In this document: one piece after another, positions 35,100-44,061 of the stretch
Layout of the letters: each line of letters opens with the position of its first letter
Numbering within the stretch: the first letter of the stretch is position 1
NCBI GenBank assembly: GCA_910575565.1
Contig: CAJTFL010000003.1
Span: 124,001 to 188,000, forward strand
Reading direction: 5' to 3'
Origin: Lachnospiraceae bacterium
GTDB taxonomy: Bacteria > Bacillota > Clostridia > Lachnospirales > Lachnospiraceae
Length of the DNA stretch: 64,000 nt
Program-made: the position numbers and the translations under genes
Notes under the pieces: model-generated
The model's input: only the letters and a program-made list of their open reading frames with translations
Told to the model about the DNA's origin: nothing
The model's database searches: none

Positions 35100-36362
35100 T
35101 TATTCTTCAGGCATCGCCTCTTCCTCCGAGAACCCATCCTCCTGGTAGCCTTCTTCTTGGGAATGTTCCTCATGCTCATCCTCCGGATAAGCCTTATCCG
35201 TCCCGTCTTCCTGATATTCTTCATCATCCTCTTCCTGGATGCCTGCCAGGAATTCTTCATCTTCCTGGTAATTATAATCTACCATGTCCTCCTGGTACTC
35301 AATTCCCAGCTCCTCGAACAGCCCCTGCTCCTTAGCCTGTGTTTCGCTTTTGATATCAATCTTGTAGCCGGTCAGCCGGGCAGCCAGCCGGGCATTCTGA
35401 CCCTCCTTGCCGATAGCCAGGGAAAGCTGGTAGTCCGGGACAATCACCAAGGCTTCCTTTTCCTCCTCGTCCGCAACCACGCAGATCACCTTGGCCGGGC
35501 TTAGGGCGTTTTCGATCAGGTAAGCGGCGTTGTCATCCCAGTTAATGATATCGATCTTTTCCCCGTGAAGCTCATTGACCACCGCGTTAACCCTGGCGCC
35601 GTTCATTCCTACGCAGGCTCCCACCGGATCCACGTTGATGTCATTGGACCATACGGCAATCTTCGTTCGGGAACCGGCTTCCCTGGCAATGGCCTTAATT
35701 TCCACCGTGCCGTCCTTAACCTCGGCCACCTCCGACTCAAACAGCCGCTTAACCAGATCCGGATGCGTCCTGGACACAGACACCCTGGGGCCTTTTGACG
35801 TGTCCTTTACCTCCAGGATATAGACTTTAATATGGTCATTTGGCTTTAGCACCTCGCCCTTTACCTGCTCGCTTTCATTTAAGATGGCATCCAGCTTCCC
35901 TAAGTTGATGCTGATATTCCGCCCTAAATTTTTCTGGACAATGCCCGTGATAATATCCTTTTCCTTGCTGTAGTAATCATTGTACAGCTCCTTGCGCTCC
36001 TCCTCCCGGATCTTCTGCAAAATGACATTTTTGGCATTCTGGGTGGCAATGCGTCCGAACTCTTTTGATTGGACTGGGATTGGAACGATATCCCCCGGGA
36101 TATACCGGGGATTTTTCAGCTTTGCCTCTTCCACGCAAATCTGGGTCAGGGGATCCTCCACCGTCTCCACCACCTCTTTCTCTGCAAACACAGAAAAATC
36201 GCCGGTATCCGGATTAATGTTTACCTTAATGTTATCCGCCTTCCCAAAGTGATTCTTGCAGGCTGTCAGCAGGGAATTTTCAATCGCTTCCAGCAGAACC
36301 GCCTTGCTGATGTTCTTCTCCTTCTCAATCATTTCCAATGCTAATAAAAGTTCCTTATTCAT
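35100..36362 (-). CDS. nusA: Transcription termination/antitermination factor NusA with acidic tail
   Basis: It binds RNA polymerase and nascent RNA. The 420-residue protein begins MNKELLLALEMIEKEKNISK, followed by the S1 domain and KH domains (SRTHPDLVKRLFESEVAEV, GACVGMNGARVNAVVNEL, LSLAIGKEGQNARLAARLTG). From about residue 352 it has an extra tail of about 68 residues rich in E, D, Q and Y, with YQED recurring five times. Start at 36362 follows GGAGG. The tail resembles the acidic ends of some Gram-negative NusA proteins in charge but not in sequence. Confidence 0.95.
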   Translation of the reverse strand: MNKELLLALEMIEKEKNISKAVLLEAIENSLLTACKNHFGKADNIKVNINPDTGDFSVFAEKEVVETVEDPLTQICVEEAKLKNPRYIPGDIVPIPVQSKEFGRIATQNAKNVILQKIREEERKELYNDYYSKEKDIITGIVQKNLGRNISINLGKLDAILNESEQVKGEVLKPNDHIKVYILEVKDTSKGPRVSVSRTHPDLVKRLFESEVAEVKDGTVEIKAIAREAGSRTKIAVWSNDINVDPVGACVGMNGARVNAVVNELHGEKIDIINWDDNAAYLIENALSPAKVICVVADEEEKEALVIVPDYQLSLAIGKEGQNARLAARLTGYKIDIKSETQAKEQGLFEELGIEYQEDMVDYNYQEDEEFLAGIQEEDDEEYQEDGTDKAYPEDEHEEHSQEEGYQEDGFSEEEAMPEE

Positions 36363-36455
36363 GTCTTCCTCCATTCTGTGCGTGCTTTTTAAGCATAACG
36401 CCTCATTAAGGCGCGCACAGGTCCTATCCTCCTAAATGCGCATTTGGCAGTAGCG

Positions 36456-36923
36456 TCAAAAATCAAGAGCCAAGCGAATCAGCGCAATGTCCGTCCTCTG
36501 AAAAACCATATCTGAGCCGTCCTCCATCCGGATGACAACAGACTCTTTATCATATGCGCTTAATACCCCAGTATACTCCTTGCTTTTATTTAAGGGCTGG
36601 TAAAGCCGGATTTCCACATCCTTCCCTAAGCTCCGCTGGAAATCTTTTTCTTTCTTCAGCGGCCTTCCAAGACCCGGCGAGCTTACCTCCAGGATATAGC
36701 TGTCCTGGATAAAGTCTTCCTGATCCAGCCAGTCGCTTAATATCCGGCTGATTACCTCGCAGTCATCTACGGAAATTCCGCCTTCCTTATCAATATACGC
36801 CCGCAGATACCAAGTTCCGCCTTCCTTTACATACTCTACGTCCACCAGCTCAAACCGATGCTTTTCCATCAGGGGCAGAAGGAATGCCTCTGTCCTGGAC
36901 TCATAGCCTTCTTTCTTCGTCAT
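36456..36923 (-). CDS. rimP: Ribosome maturation factor RimP
   Basis: A 30S assembly factor and first gene of the operon. The 155-residue protein contains FELVDVEYVKEGGTWYLRAY, IDKEGGISVDDCEVISRILS and YILEVSSPGLGRPLKKEKDF, the core RimP motifs. The ATG at 36923 is used; the upstream in-frame codons lack a suitable RBS and family similarity. Confidence 0.94.
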   Translation of the reverse strand: MTKKEGYESRTEAFLLPLMEKHRFELVDVEYVKEGGTWYLRAYIDKEGGISVDDCEVISRILSDWLDQEDFIQDSYILEVSSPGLGRPLKKEKDFQRSLGKDVEIRLYQPLNKSKEYTGVLSAYDKESVVIRMEDGSDMVFQRTDIALIRLALDF

Positions 36924-36989
36924 CCTGCACCACCTTCTTTCCATAATCTGGAAGAGAGAAAGCTTTCCTCTCTCCCCCCATGCACAAAA

Positions 36990-37017
36990 GTAAGAGTGGA
37001 CTTTTGCCCACTCTTAC
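36990..37017 (-). promoter_or_regulatory. Leader hairpin of the rimP-nusA operon
   Basis: On the minus strand gtaagagtgggc, aaaa, gtccactcttac, then TTTTG. Similar stems with agagtggg arms are characteristic of the rimP/ylxS leader in Firmicutes, where they may attenuate or anchor NusA autoregulation. It lies between the promoter at 37047-37075 and rimP. Confidence 0.65.
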
Positions 37018-37046
37018 GATCCTGCTTTATATTTGTTATCTTATTC

Positions 37047-37075
37047 ATGATACCACTTATCTGGGAAAAATGCAA
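37047..37075 (-). promoter_or_regulatory. Promoter of the rimP-to-ribF operon
   Basis: On the minus strand TTGCAT (37075-37070), 17 bases, TATCAT (37052-37047). Confidence 0.65.
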
Positions 37076-37204
37076 GCATTTTCCTAGGTTTTTTTAAGCT
37101 GCTCCAAAATCCGCCTTCCCAAAGCCTGCAATCTTCCTCTTTTCCTGCACTGACCAGAGGTTTTGCCATATGATAGTATAGAACGATATGAAAAGGGGAT
37201 TTCC

Positions 37205-37978
37205 ATGAAACCAAAACTTGAAGTATGCAGGGTCAGCTATTCCTATCATTCCCTTGACGGGGAAACGCCGGCTCTTTCGGATATATCCTTTACGGTTCAT
37301 GCAGGCGAGTTCCTAGCCATTGTAGGCCCCTCCGGCTGCGGAAAATCCACTTTGCTTTCCCTCCTTAGCGGACTAGCAGAGCCTGAGGAAGGCAAAGTCT
37401 TAATTGACGGGATGCCTCTGTCCCAGGCACAGGATTCCATCGGCTATATGCTCCAGAAGGATCACCTATTCCCATGGCGCTCCGTCCTTTCCAATGTGTC
37501 CTTGGGGCTGGAAATCCGGCGCCGCCTGGATCAGGATAGCCGTTCTCACCTCCTTCAGATGCTAGAAACCTACGGCCTGGATCAATTCCGGGACAAACGT
37601 CCCTCCCAGCTTTCCGGGGGGATGCGCCAGCGGGCAGCCCTAATCCGTACCCTGGCCCTAAACCCTGATCTGCTTCTCTTAGATGAACCTTTTTCCGCCT
37701 TAGATTACCAAACCAGGCTTTCCGTCTGCGACGATATCAGCTCCATTATTCGGGAAGCCCATAAAACTGCCCTTTTAGTCACCCATGATCTGTCGGAGGC
37801 CATCAGCGTAGCCGACCGCATCTTGGTGCTGTCCGCCCGCCCTGCGAAGGTCAAAGGCATCATCCCGGTTGTTTTTGACAGCCCTAAAGCCTTATCGCCC
37901 ATGGAACGGCGGAACGCCCCGGAATTCTCCCGGTATTTTAATTTAATTTGGAAGGAGCTGAAGTCAAATGCGCAGTAG
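37205..37978 (+). CDS. ABC transporter ATPase (nitrate/sulfonate/taurine or thiamine-precursor type)
   Basis: A 257-residue ATPase energising import through the permease of the next gene. Visible motifs are Walker A VGPSGCGKSTLLS, Q-loop LQKDHLFPW, signature LSGGMRQRAALIR, Walker B LLLLDEPFSALD and the His switch VTHDLSEA. The LFPW stretch and the Asp-Leu-Ser after the switch His are typical of the TauB/SsuB/ThiZ group. ATG at 37205 follows AAAAGGGG. It overlaps the permease by 11 bases. No substrate-binding protein gene lies nearby, so the substrate remains open. Confidence 0.88.
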   Translation: MKPKLEVCRVSYSYHSLDGETPALSDISFTVHAGEFLAIVGPSGCGKSTLLSLLSGLAEPEEGKVLIDGMPLSQAQDSIGYMLQKDHLFPWRSVLSNVSLGLEIRRRLDQDSRSHLLQMLETYGLDQFRDKRPSQLSGGMRQRAALIRTLALNPDLLLLDEPFSALDYQTRLSVCDDISSIIREAHKTALLVTHDLSEAISVADRILVLSARPAKVKGIIPVVFDSPKALSPMERRNAPEFSRYFNLIWKELKSNAQ

Positions 37979-38825
37979 GTTTTATGCCTTTACCGCCACA
38001 GAAAGGGGCAGGAAAGAAGAGCCGCCAAGCCAAAAGGCCGCTCCGCCTTCCGCCGCCCAAAAGCATTTCCTGGAAAGGGAGCTGCTTCACCGCCATCAGG
38101 TCCGCGTCACCCGCGCCATGCTGTTAGTCCTCCTCCTTGCCTTGTGGGAGCTGGCCTCCCGTTTTTCCTGGATTGACAGCTTTATCTTCAGCAGCCCTTC
38201 CATGATTTTTGATCATTTCTGCGCCATGGCTCAGGACGGCAGCTTATTCCTGCACACAGGAGTTACCTTGATGGAAACCTTGATTTCCTTCTTTTTCGTA
38301 ACCTTCCTCAGCCTGGCCGCAGCCCTGCTTTTATGGTCCAACCGGACACTGGCCCAGATCTTGGAGCCTTACCTGGTCATGCTAAACAGCCTGCCTAAAT
38401 CCGCCATGGCTCCTTTGCTGATCGTATGGCTGGGAAACAATATCCGAACGATCATCGTGGCCGCTGTCTCGGTGGCGCTGTTTGGCTCCATCCTTACCCT
38501 GCACACCGGCTTTTCCCAAACCGACCCGGATAAGATCAAGCTGATCTATTCCCTGGGGGGGACAAAAAAGGATGTGCTGTCCAAGGTGCTCCTGCCTTCC
38601 TCCATCCCCCTGATGGTCAGCAGCATGAAGGTCAATATCGGCCTCTGCCTGGTAGGCGTAATCATCGGGGAATTCTTATCCAGCAAGGCCGGCCTGGGGT
38701 ATCTGATCACGTATGGCTCCCAAACCTTCCAGATGACCTTGGTAGTCACTTCCATCGTGGTGCTGTGCGTCATTTCCGCCCTGCTGTACCAGCTGGTGGC
38801 GGCGGCGGAAAAATGGATCCGATAA
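37968..38825 (+). CDS. ABC transporter permease (SsuC/TauC/ThiX family)
   Basis: A 285-residue inner-membrane permease with a long cytoplasmic N-terminus (about 40 residues, Lys/Pro/Ala-rich) and about six membrane helices from residue 45. The coupling EAA-type loop reads LIYSLGGTKKDVLSKVLLPSSIP near residue 195 and is followed by GLCLVGVIIGEFLSSKAGLGYLI (two blocks), the family signature. It pairs with the ATPase just upstream, and the start overlaps that gene. Confidence 0.88.
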   Translation: MRSRFYAFTATERGRKEEPPSQKAAPPSAAQKHFLERELLHRHQVRVTRAMLLVLLLALWELASRFSWIDSFIFSSPSMIFDHFCAMAQDGSLFLHTGVTLMETLISFFFVTFLSLAAALLLWSNRTLAQILEPYLVMLNSLPKSAMAPLLIVWLGNNIRTIIVAAVSVALFGSILTLHTGFSQTDPDKIKLIYSLGGTKKDVLSKVLLPSSIPLMVSSMKVNIGLCLVGVIIGEFLSSKAGLGYLITYGSQTFQMTLVVTSIVVLCVISALLYQLVAAAEKWIR

Positions 38826-38924
38826 TCCCTTGCTTTTCTTTCCAATTTCTGTTACCATAAGAGTACTGTCGGAATCTCTTTCTGAAATTCCGATAATCCC
38901 TATAAGGGGCAGGAGGTGAAAGTT

Positions 38925-39098
38925 TTGGATATTTCTTCTATATCCTTTTCCATGCCTTCCGGCAATGTGACCAATGCCATCGACGTTGCCCTGCTGGCCA
39001 AGGTTCTTGACACAGCAGAGCAAAGCGGCGACGCATTGGCGCAAATGATGGAAGCCGTGGCAACCGGACTGGGACAGCATATGGATCTGAGGGTTTAA
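38925..39098 (+). CDS. YjfB-like small protein
   Basis: A 57-residue protein (M/L)DISSISFSMPSGNVTNAIDV followed by ALLAKVLDTAEQSGDALAQM. This matches the layout of the YjfB family, often called putative motility protein, whose role is unknown. TTG at 38925 is preferred because AGGAGG sits eight bases upstream; the in-frame GTG at 38916 lies within that RBS. It has its own space between the permease and the terminator at 39130. An imperfect hairpin (cggaatctc/aattccg) precedes it. Confidence 0.65.
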   Translation: MDISSISFSMPSGNVTNAIDVALLAKVLDTAEQSGDALAQMMEAVATGLGQHMDLRV

Positions 39099-39129
39099 AC
39101 CATATCCTGCCAGCTTTCTGACGAAAAGA

Positions 39130-39180
39130 GAGGCTGTGGGAAATGCCTTGCACAACCGGCATTTCCCACAGCCTCCTTTT
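39130..39180. terminator. Strong bidirectional terminator
   Basis: An 18-bp perfect stem (gaggctgtgggaaatgcc / ggcatttcccacagcctc) with a ten-base loop is followed by CTTTT on the plus strand and by TCTTTTC on the minus strand. It ends both the YjfB-like gene and nfnB, which converge here. Confidence 0.92.
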
Positions 39181-39191
39181 AACGGTTAGAT

Positions 39192-40589
39192 TTATTCCCC
39201 GTCTTTCCCGGACAAATATTCATGGATTCCCTTTGCCCCGTTTTTCCCGGCTTCCATAGCCAGAATTACCGTGGCTGCGCCGGTAACGGCGTCGCCGCCT
39301 GCATAGACCCCTTCCTTCGTCGTCTTTCCCGTATGCTCTTCGGCAATAATGCACTGCCGTTTGTTGGTTTCCAGCCCTTCTGTAGTGGAGGAAATCAGCG
39401 GGTTAGGCGAAGTTCCCAAAGACATGATTACCGTATCCACCTCGATGGTAAAATCAGAGCCTGGTATCTCCACCGGCCTCCTCCTGCCAGAGGCATCCGG
39501 CTCGCCCAGCTCCATTTTCCGCACAACCATCCCCCGCACCCAGTCGTTTTCATCTGTCAAAATCTCTACCGGATTGGTTAACAGGTTAAAGATTACCCCT
39601 TCCTCCTTGGCGTGGTGAACCTCCTCCACACGGGCGGGAAGCTCCGCCTCGGAACGGCGGTACACGATATGTACCTCTGCGCCCAGCCGAAGAGCCGTCC
39701 TGGCCGCGTCCATGGCCACATTGCCGCCGCCTACCACGGCTACCTTCTTGCCATACATAATGGGCGTGTCATAATCATCCCTGAATGCCTTCATCAGGTT
39801 ATTCCGGGTCAAATATTCATTGGCGGAAAATACGCCGTTGGCATTTTCCCCGGGGATCCCCATGAACTTGGGGAGGCCTGCGCCGGAGCCGATGAAGATG
39901 GCCTTAAAGCCTTCTTCGTCCAAAAGCTGGTCGATGGTCACAGATTTCCCGATAATCACGTTCGTCTCAATCTTAACCCCCAGCTTCTTGACATTCTCCA
40001 CCTCATGGCGCACCACGCTTGTTTTCGGCAGACGGAATTCCGGGATGCCGTAGGTTAACACCCCTCCCGGCTCATGGAGAGCCTCAAAGATTGTCACCTC
40101 ATAGCCCATCTTGGCCAGATCCCCGGCGCAGGTTAAGCCTGCCGGGCCGGAGCCGATGACCGCTACCTTTTTCCCGTTGGTCTTCTCCGGCTTGGCGGGC
40201 ACGAAGCCATTCTCCCTGGACCAGTCCGCCACGAAGCGCTCCAGCTTGCCGATGGAGATGGGCTCGCCCTTAATCCCCCGGATGCACTGGCCTTCGCACT
40301 GGCTCTCCTGGGGACATACCCGCCCGCACACCGCCGGGAGGGCAGAGGCTTCCGCAATAATCTGGGCCGCCTTCATAAAATTCCCTTCCTCAACCTCCTT
40401 GATGAAGCCGGGGATATTGATCGCCACCGGGCAGCCGCCCATGCATTTGGCATTGTTCTTGCACTTTAAGCATCTGGAAGCTTCTTCCATGGCCTCTTCC
40501 TGGTTATAGCCGTAGCAAACCTCTTCAAAATTCGTGGCACGCACCTTCGGATCCTGCTCACGCACCGGTACTTTCTTTAACACATCCAT
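39192..40589 (-). CDS. nfnB: NfnB / glutamate synthase small-subunit-like NADPH oxidoreductase
   Basis: With the adjacent FAD/[2Fe-2S] protein it forms the NfnAB type of electron-bifurcating NADH-dependent ferredoxin:NADP+ oxidoreductase. The 465-residue protein has two N-terminal cluster motifs (CLKCKNNAKCMGGCP and CGRVCPQESQCEGQC), an FAD motif VIGSGPAGLTCAG near residue 145 and an NADPH motif VVGGGNVAMDAARTA near 285. Annotated alone it would be called glutamate synthase small chain (gltA/gltD), but no large subunit lies nearby and the pairing with NfnA is diagnostic. Its start overlaps the nfnA stop by one base. Confidence 0.9.
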   Translation of the reverse strand: MDVLKKVPVREQDPKVRATNFEEVCYGYNQEEAMEEASRCLKCKNNAKCMGGCPVAINIPGFIKEVEEGNFMKAAQIIAEASALPAVCGRVCPQESQCEGQCIRGIKGEPISIGKLERFVADWSRENGFVPAKPEKTNGKKVAVIGSGPAGLTCAGDLAKMGYEVTIFEALHEPGGVLTYGIPEFRLPKTSVVRHEVENVKKLGVKIETNVIIGKSVTIDQLLDEEGFKAIFIGSGAGLPKFMGIPGENANGVFSANEYLTRNNLMKAFRDDYDTPIMYGKKVAVVGGGNVAMDAARTALRLGAEVHIVYRRSEAELPARVEEVHHAKEEGVIFNLLTNPVEILTDENDWVRGMVVRKMELGEPDASGRRRPVEIPGSDFTIEVDTVIMSLGTSPNPLISSTTEGLETNKRQCIIAEEHTGKTTKEGVYAGGDAVTGAATVILAMEAGKNGAKGIHEYLSGKDGE

Positions 40590-41479
40590 TAGTTGTCACC
40601 TCCGCAATGTCCGCACCCGCCGTGATGGGTGTCCCCTTCTTTCGCCTTCAGCATCGCACGCCCTTCCGCCGTCTTATACATCTGCTGGCGCTTCATGGCT
40701 TCGTCAAAATTCACCAGATGCCCGTCAAACTCCGGCCCGTCCACGCAGGCAAACTTCACCTGGCCGCCTACGCTTAACCGGCAGGCGCCGCACATACCGG
40801 TTCCGTCCACCATAATGGGATTCATGCTCACAATCGTGGGGAGGTTTAACTCCTTGGTCAGCTTGCAGACAAACTTCATCATAATCATCGGGCCGATGGC
40901 AACACAGATATCGTACTTCTTGCCCTGCACCTCCACCAGATCCTTAATCACATCCGTAACCATACCCTTGCGCACATAGGAACCGTCATCGGTGGTAACG
41001 TAAAGGTTTCCGGCAGCTTCCCGCATCACATCCTCCAGGATCAGCAGCTCTTTGTTTTTTGCCCCTACGATCACGTCCGCGTCGATGCCCCGCTCCTTCA
41101 TCCACTTCACCTGGGGATAAACCGGGGCTGCCCCTACGCCTCCTGCCACGAATAAGTATTTCCGCTTCCTTACCGCCTCCAAATCCTCCGACACAAACTC
41201 AGAAGGCCGCCCTAAAGGCCCGACAAAATCCTGGAAAGCGTCCCCTGCCTTAAGGGAAGCCATCTTATAGGTAGACGCCCCCACAATCTGGAACACGATG
41301 GTCACTGTCCCTTTTTCCCTGTTGTAATCACAAATGGTCAAGGGGATCCGCTCCCCTGCCTCGTCCATCTTTACGATGACAAATTCTCCCGGCTGGCATC
41401 TTTTCGCTACCCTTGGCGCTTCCACGTCCATCAGGTAGATCTTATCCGCCAGCTCCTCTGCTTTTAAAATGTTGTACAT
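40589..41479 (-). CDS. nfnA: NfnA / sulfide- or dihydroorotate-dehydrogenase-like FAD/[2Fe-2S] protein
   Basis: The 296-residue NAD(H)-binding partner of NfnB. It has a ferredoxin-reductase-like FAD domain (RIPLTICDYN), the nucleotide motif LFVAGGVGAAPVYPQVKWM, and a C-terminal [2Fe-2S] site with DGTGMCGACRLSV and VKFACVDGPEFDGH. The tail GGCGHCGG is Cys/His-rich. Start at 41479 (MYNILKAEEL) is taken as the family start; GGAGG-type signals precede it, whereas the longer frame is not protein-like. Bifurcation by the complex is known from Clostridium kluyveri and Thermotoga homologues. Confidence 0.9.
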   Translation of the reverse strand: MYNILKAEELADKIYLMDVEAPRVAKRCQPGEFVIVKMDEAGERIPLTICDYNREKGTVTIVFQIVGASTYKMASLKAGDAFQDFVGPLGRPSEFVSEDLEAVRKRKYLFVAGGVGAAPVYPQVKWMKERGIDADVIVGAKNKELLILEDVMREAAGNLYVTTDDGSYVRKGMVTDVIKDLVEVQGKKYDICVAIGPMIMMKFVCKLTKELNLPTIVSMNPIMVDGTGMCGACRLSVGGQVKFACVDGPEFDGHLVNFDEAMKRQQMYKTAEGRAMLKAKEGDTHHGGCGHCGGDN

Positions 41480-41544
41480 AATTTTTCCTCCTGCTTTATC
41501 TGTATGCCTAATACAGCATTGCATTAATTCTCCAGTAATCAGCA

Positions 41545-42450
41545 CTAACTCTCCTTGCACCCGATTTCAATCTGATAGCCAGCGCAAAACTCCTGGCCCG
41601 GCCTAAGGCTCATTTCCCCTTCCCGGTTTTCCAGTTCTCCTTCATAGCCTTCCTTGTCACACCGCCCAAACCATGGCTCCAGGCAGACAAAGGGATGGGT
41701 TTCCTCCATTGTCCATACTCCCAAATAGGGGATTCCCGGACAATGGATGGTCACATAAGGCTCCCCTCCCGGAAGCAGCAGGCTTACCTTTTCCACCTGC
41801 CCCCGGTCAAAAATATACGTCAGCGCCTTATGGAAAAACCCTGGGACGATGGCCGCCTTTCCGGACTTTGTGGCCAGAAAGCCGGACAGCCGCTCCTCCT
41901 CATAGCCGTCCTCATTAGGCGCCTGGTAATGAACAGGCCCATCCTCATCCTTCCGGTGAAAATCCAGGGTAAAATCATAGACGGATCCTCCCTCCAGGGT
42001 TTTAAACGCCGGATGGCCTCCCAGCATAAAATACATGGGAACGTCTCCTGTATTCACTACCTTCCACATCACATGGATGCAGTTTCCCTCCAGGCGGTGG
42101 CCCGTTTCCAGCCGGAAATGGAACGGATACTTCCCATACGTTTCCTCTGTATCCTTTAGGCCATACCATACCGTATCCTCCGTCCTGGACAGCAATTCAA
42201 ATTCCATATCCCTGGCAAACCCATGGGCTGCCATGGGGTAAGCCTGCCCGCGGAAACGATACTTTCCCTCATACAGCTTTCCGATAAAGGGAAACAGAAT
42301 GGGGGCATGGCGTCCCCAGACCTCCGCCTTTCCCTCCCACAGCACTTCCCGATCATGATTCTTATCATAGATCCGGGTTAATTCCCCTCCATGGGAATGA
42401 ACTTCCAGCAGCAAGTCCTGATTTTCCAACACGGTTTTTTCTTTATCCAT
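41545..42450 (-). CDS. Aldose 1-epimerase family protein (LacX-like)
   Basis: A 301-residue mutarotase-family enzyme acting on sugar anomers. It shows VHSHGGELTRIYDK, GRHAPILFPFIGKL, AAHGFARDMEF with the active-site His, MLGGHPAF with the second His, and a late Glu region (GVWTMEETHPFVCLEPWFG). ATG at 42450 follows AAGGAG; the longer frame has no support. It has its own promoter just upstream. The sugar cannot be told. Confidence 0.88.
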   Translation of the reverse strand: MDKEKTVLENQDLLLEVHSHGGELTRIYDKNHDREVLWEGKAEVWGRHAPILFPFIGKLYEGKYRFRGQAYPMAAHGFARDMEFELLSRTEDTVWYGLKDTEETYGKYPFHFRLETGHRLEGNCIHVMWKVVNTGDVPMYFMLGGHPAFKTLEGGSVYDFTLDFHRKDEDGPVHYQAPNEDGYEEERLSGFLATKSGKAAIVPGFFHKALTYIFDRGQVEKVSLLLPGGEPYVTIHCPGIPYLGVWTMEETHPFVCLEPWFGRCDKEGYEGELENREGEMSLRPGQEFCAGYQIEIGCKES

Positions 42451-42507
42451 CGCATCTCCTTCCTCTTCCAGAATGCAGGCATCCCCAAATATGCCCTTTC
42501 CTCTACG

Positions 42508-42536
42508 AGTATAGCACACCTGGTCAAGTCATACAA
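42508..42536 (-). promoter_or_regulatory. Promoter of the aldose-epimerase gene
   Basis: On the minus strand TTGTAT (42536-42531), 17 bases, TATACT (42513-42508), about 60 bases before the ATG. The stretch 42537-42680 beyond it is pyrimidine-rich on the plus strand and holds no gene. Confidence 0.65.
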
Positions 42537-42682
42537 TATTTTTTAGGTAATTGTTAAAAATCAAACTATTTTTTAGGTTTATTTCCTATTTTCCCCTTTA
42601 ATCTCCTAATTTCCCCTTTTATTTCCCGATTCTTTGCCATATCTTTGCTGTATTCGCCAAATAATGATACAACCCGTAAATG

Positions 42683-42742
42683 CCTATACAGATCAGAAAT
42701 ACTTATACAAACTCGAAACACCTGCGCAAACTCGAAATACTT
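42683..42742. repeat. Short degenerate tandem repeat, about 19-bp unit
   Basis: Three adjoining copies of roughly yacaaactcgaaayacyt lie immediately downstream of folA on the minus strand and touch its final codons. Confidence 0.5.
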
Positions 42743-43261
42743 TCAAACGCCGCCTGCGCGCTGACGCACTGCGCTAACACGGCAATACATCCGAAATTCA
42801 TAACACAGATCAAAATACGTCTGCTCGTCGCTGTCCGCCGCCAGAACCCACTGCGGATCCTGATCCAAATTGGGAAAATACGTGTCCGCGTCGTAAGCGT
42901 AGTCAATCCAGGTCACATGGGCCACCTGGCAGTAAGGAAGAAATGCCTCATAAATTTCCTGGCCGCCAATGACATACACATCCTCCGTGGGATATTTGGC
43001 ACATTCCTCAAGCCCTTCCTCCAGGCTCTTGCACCTAATCACCCCTTTTCCCAAGTCGCTTCCTCCCCGGGACAAAACGATATTCACCCTCCCCGGCAAA
43101 GGCTGCCCCCCAGGCAGGCTCTCCAAGGTTTTCCGCCCCATAACCACCACCTTTCCCATGGTCTCCTCCCGGAAAAGCTTCCGGTCGGCAGGGATATCCA
43201 CCAAGGTATTCCCCTTTAAGCCAATGGCCCAGTTGCGGTCAACTGCTGCGATGATATTCAT
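42743..43261 (-). CDS. folA: Dihydrofolate reductase
   Basis: It reduces dihydrofolate with NADPH. The 172-residue protein begins MNIIAAVDRNWAIGLKGNTL and has IPADRKLFREET with the catalytic Asp, VVMGRKTLESLPGGQPLPGR (NADPH and folate loop) and VYVIGGQEIYEAFLP. The last dozen residues (RVSAVRQRAGGV) go beyond the family end and may come from repeat DNA at the 3' side. It stands alone here, with no thyA beside it. The nearest thymidylate-related gene is the ThyX-like one at 45143. Confidence 0.93.
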   Translation of the reverse strand: MNIIAAVDRNWAIGLKGNTLVDIPADRKLFREETMGKVVVMGRKTLESLPGGQPLPGRVNIVLSRGGSDLGKGVIRCKSLEEGLEECAKYPTEDVYVIGGQEIYEAFLPYCQVAHVTWIDYAYDADTYFPNLDQDPQWVLAADSDEQTYFDLCYEFRMYCRVSAVRQRAGGV

Positions 43262-43264
43262 TCC

Positions 43265-44047
43265 TTAAATCTCCCCCTTACCCAAATCAGCTACCTTTAA
43301 ATGGCAAGTTTCATGAACAAATTCACTAGACCATAACTGCTCAAAATACTGCTCAAAATATTTTCCCCCAATTCCCTCCTCAAAAAAACTAAACGCTATT
43401 GATTGCTGGCTGGGAAGAAGCCATAAATTAGGGCTGACAAAAACTTTTGAATCAATTTTCAAATAAGAATACGCCGGATATGAGGAATGAAACCGGATAG
43501 CGATATCACACCCTTGTACTTCCTGCCGGGTCTGCTCTACCCAATGGAGCAATTCCATCACTTGTCCCGCTGTATCCGTATGGCCTCTCTTCCCGGTTAA
43601 CGATTCATCCTTTGCCCTTTGATCCAGCATTGCCTGGTTATCGCAGGAAATAATGCGGATTTTTACCCCTTGTTTCAGCTTACTACGTAAAACCAATCCT
43701 TTTACGCTCAAAAAATTATGCATTCCCTCCGCAACAATGTCAATACTGCCACTGCACTCCTCTAATGCTTTATTGGATTCCCCTTCATTCATATCTGCCT
43801 TTGTCTGATACAAGTTACTAAGCTGCCAATTCTCAATCACACGCTTAACCCGCTCATTTTCTATCAAGTATTCTGAACTAAGCCATGAAACAATCGCAGA
43901 AGCCAGAAGCGAAGTCCCTATGCTAAGAAAAATTGTTTGGGCTGTCAAATCCTCACTGGATATAATGCCAAATGCAATAAACAAACAACCTAACGCAATA
44001 ATCACAAAGTTCAACAATTTCCCCATTTTTCTTTTTATGGAATTCAT
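43265..44047 (-). CDS. Two-helix membrane protein with a PLD-like soluble domain, unknown function
   Basis: A 260-residue protein with two membrane helices at about 9-29 and 33-55, then a cytoplasmic domain. The region GLVLRSKLKQGVKIRIISCD and the later YSYLKIDSKVFVSPNL, followed by YFEQYFEQLWSSEF near the C-terminus, resembles degenerate phospholipase-D-like domains found in membrane effectors and sensors. The usual H-x-K-x4-D is not intact: Y stands where H is expected. The gene is AT-rich, unlike folA and addA, and forms an accessory block with the next two genes. The function is unknown; the domain call is tentative. Confidence 0.65.
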   Translation of the reverse strand: MNSIKRKMGKLLNFVIIALGCLFIAFGIISSEDLTAQTIFLSIGTSLLASAIVSWLSSEYLIENERVKRVIENWQLSNLYQTKADMNEGESNKALEECSGSIDIVAEGMHNFLSVKGLVLRSKLKQGVKIRIISCDNQAMLDQRAKDESLTGKRGHTDTAGQVMELLHWVEQTRQEVQGCDIAIRFHSSYPAYSYLKIDSKVFVSPNLWLLPSQQSIAFSFFEEGIGGKYFEQYFEQLWSSEFVHETCHLKVADLGKGEI

Positions 44048-44061
44048 CTGCTTATCTCCCT

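Noticed and set aside
35157..35504. Plus-strand hydrophobic frame over the nusA end
   Set aside because: It is antisense to the acidic NusA tail and has no RBS.
39192..40589. Glutamate synthase small subunit (gltD)
   Set aside because: There is no large subunit nearby, and the one-base overlap with an NfnA-type FAD/[2Fe-2S] gene fits the NfnAB transhydrogenase better.
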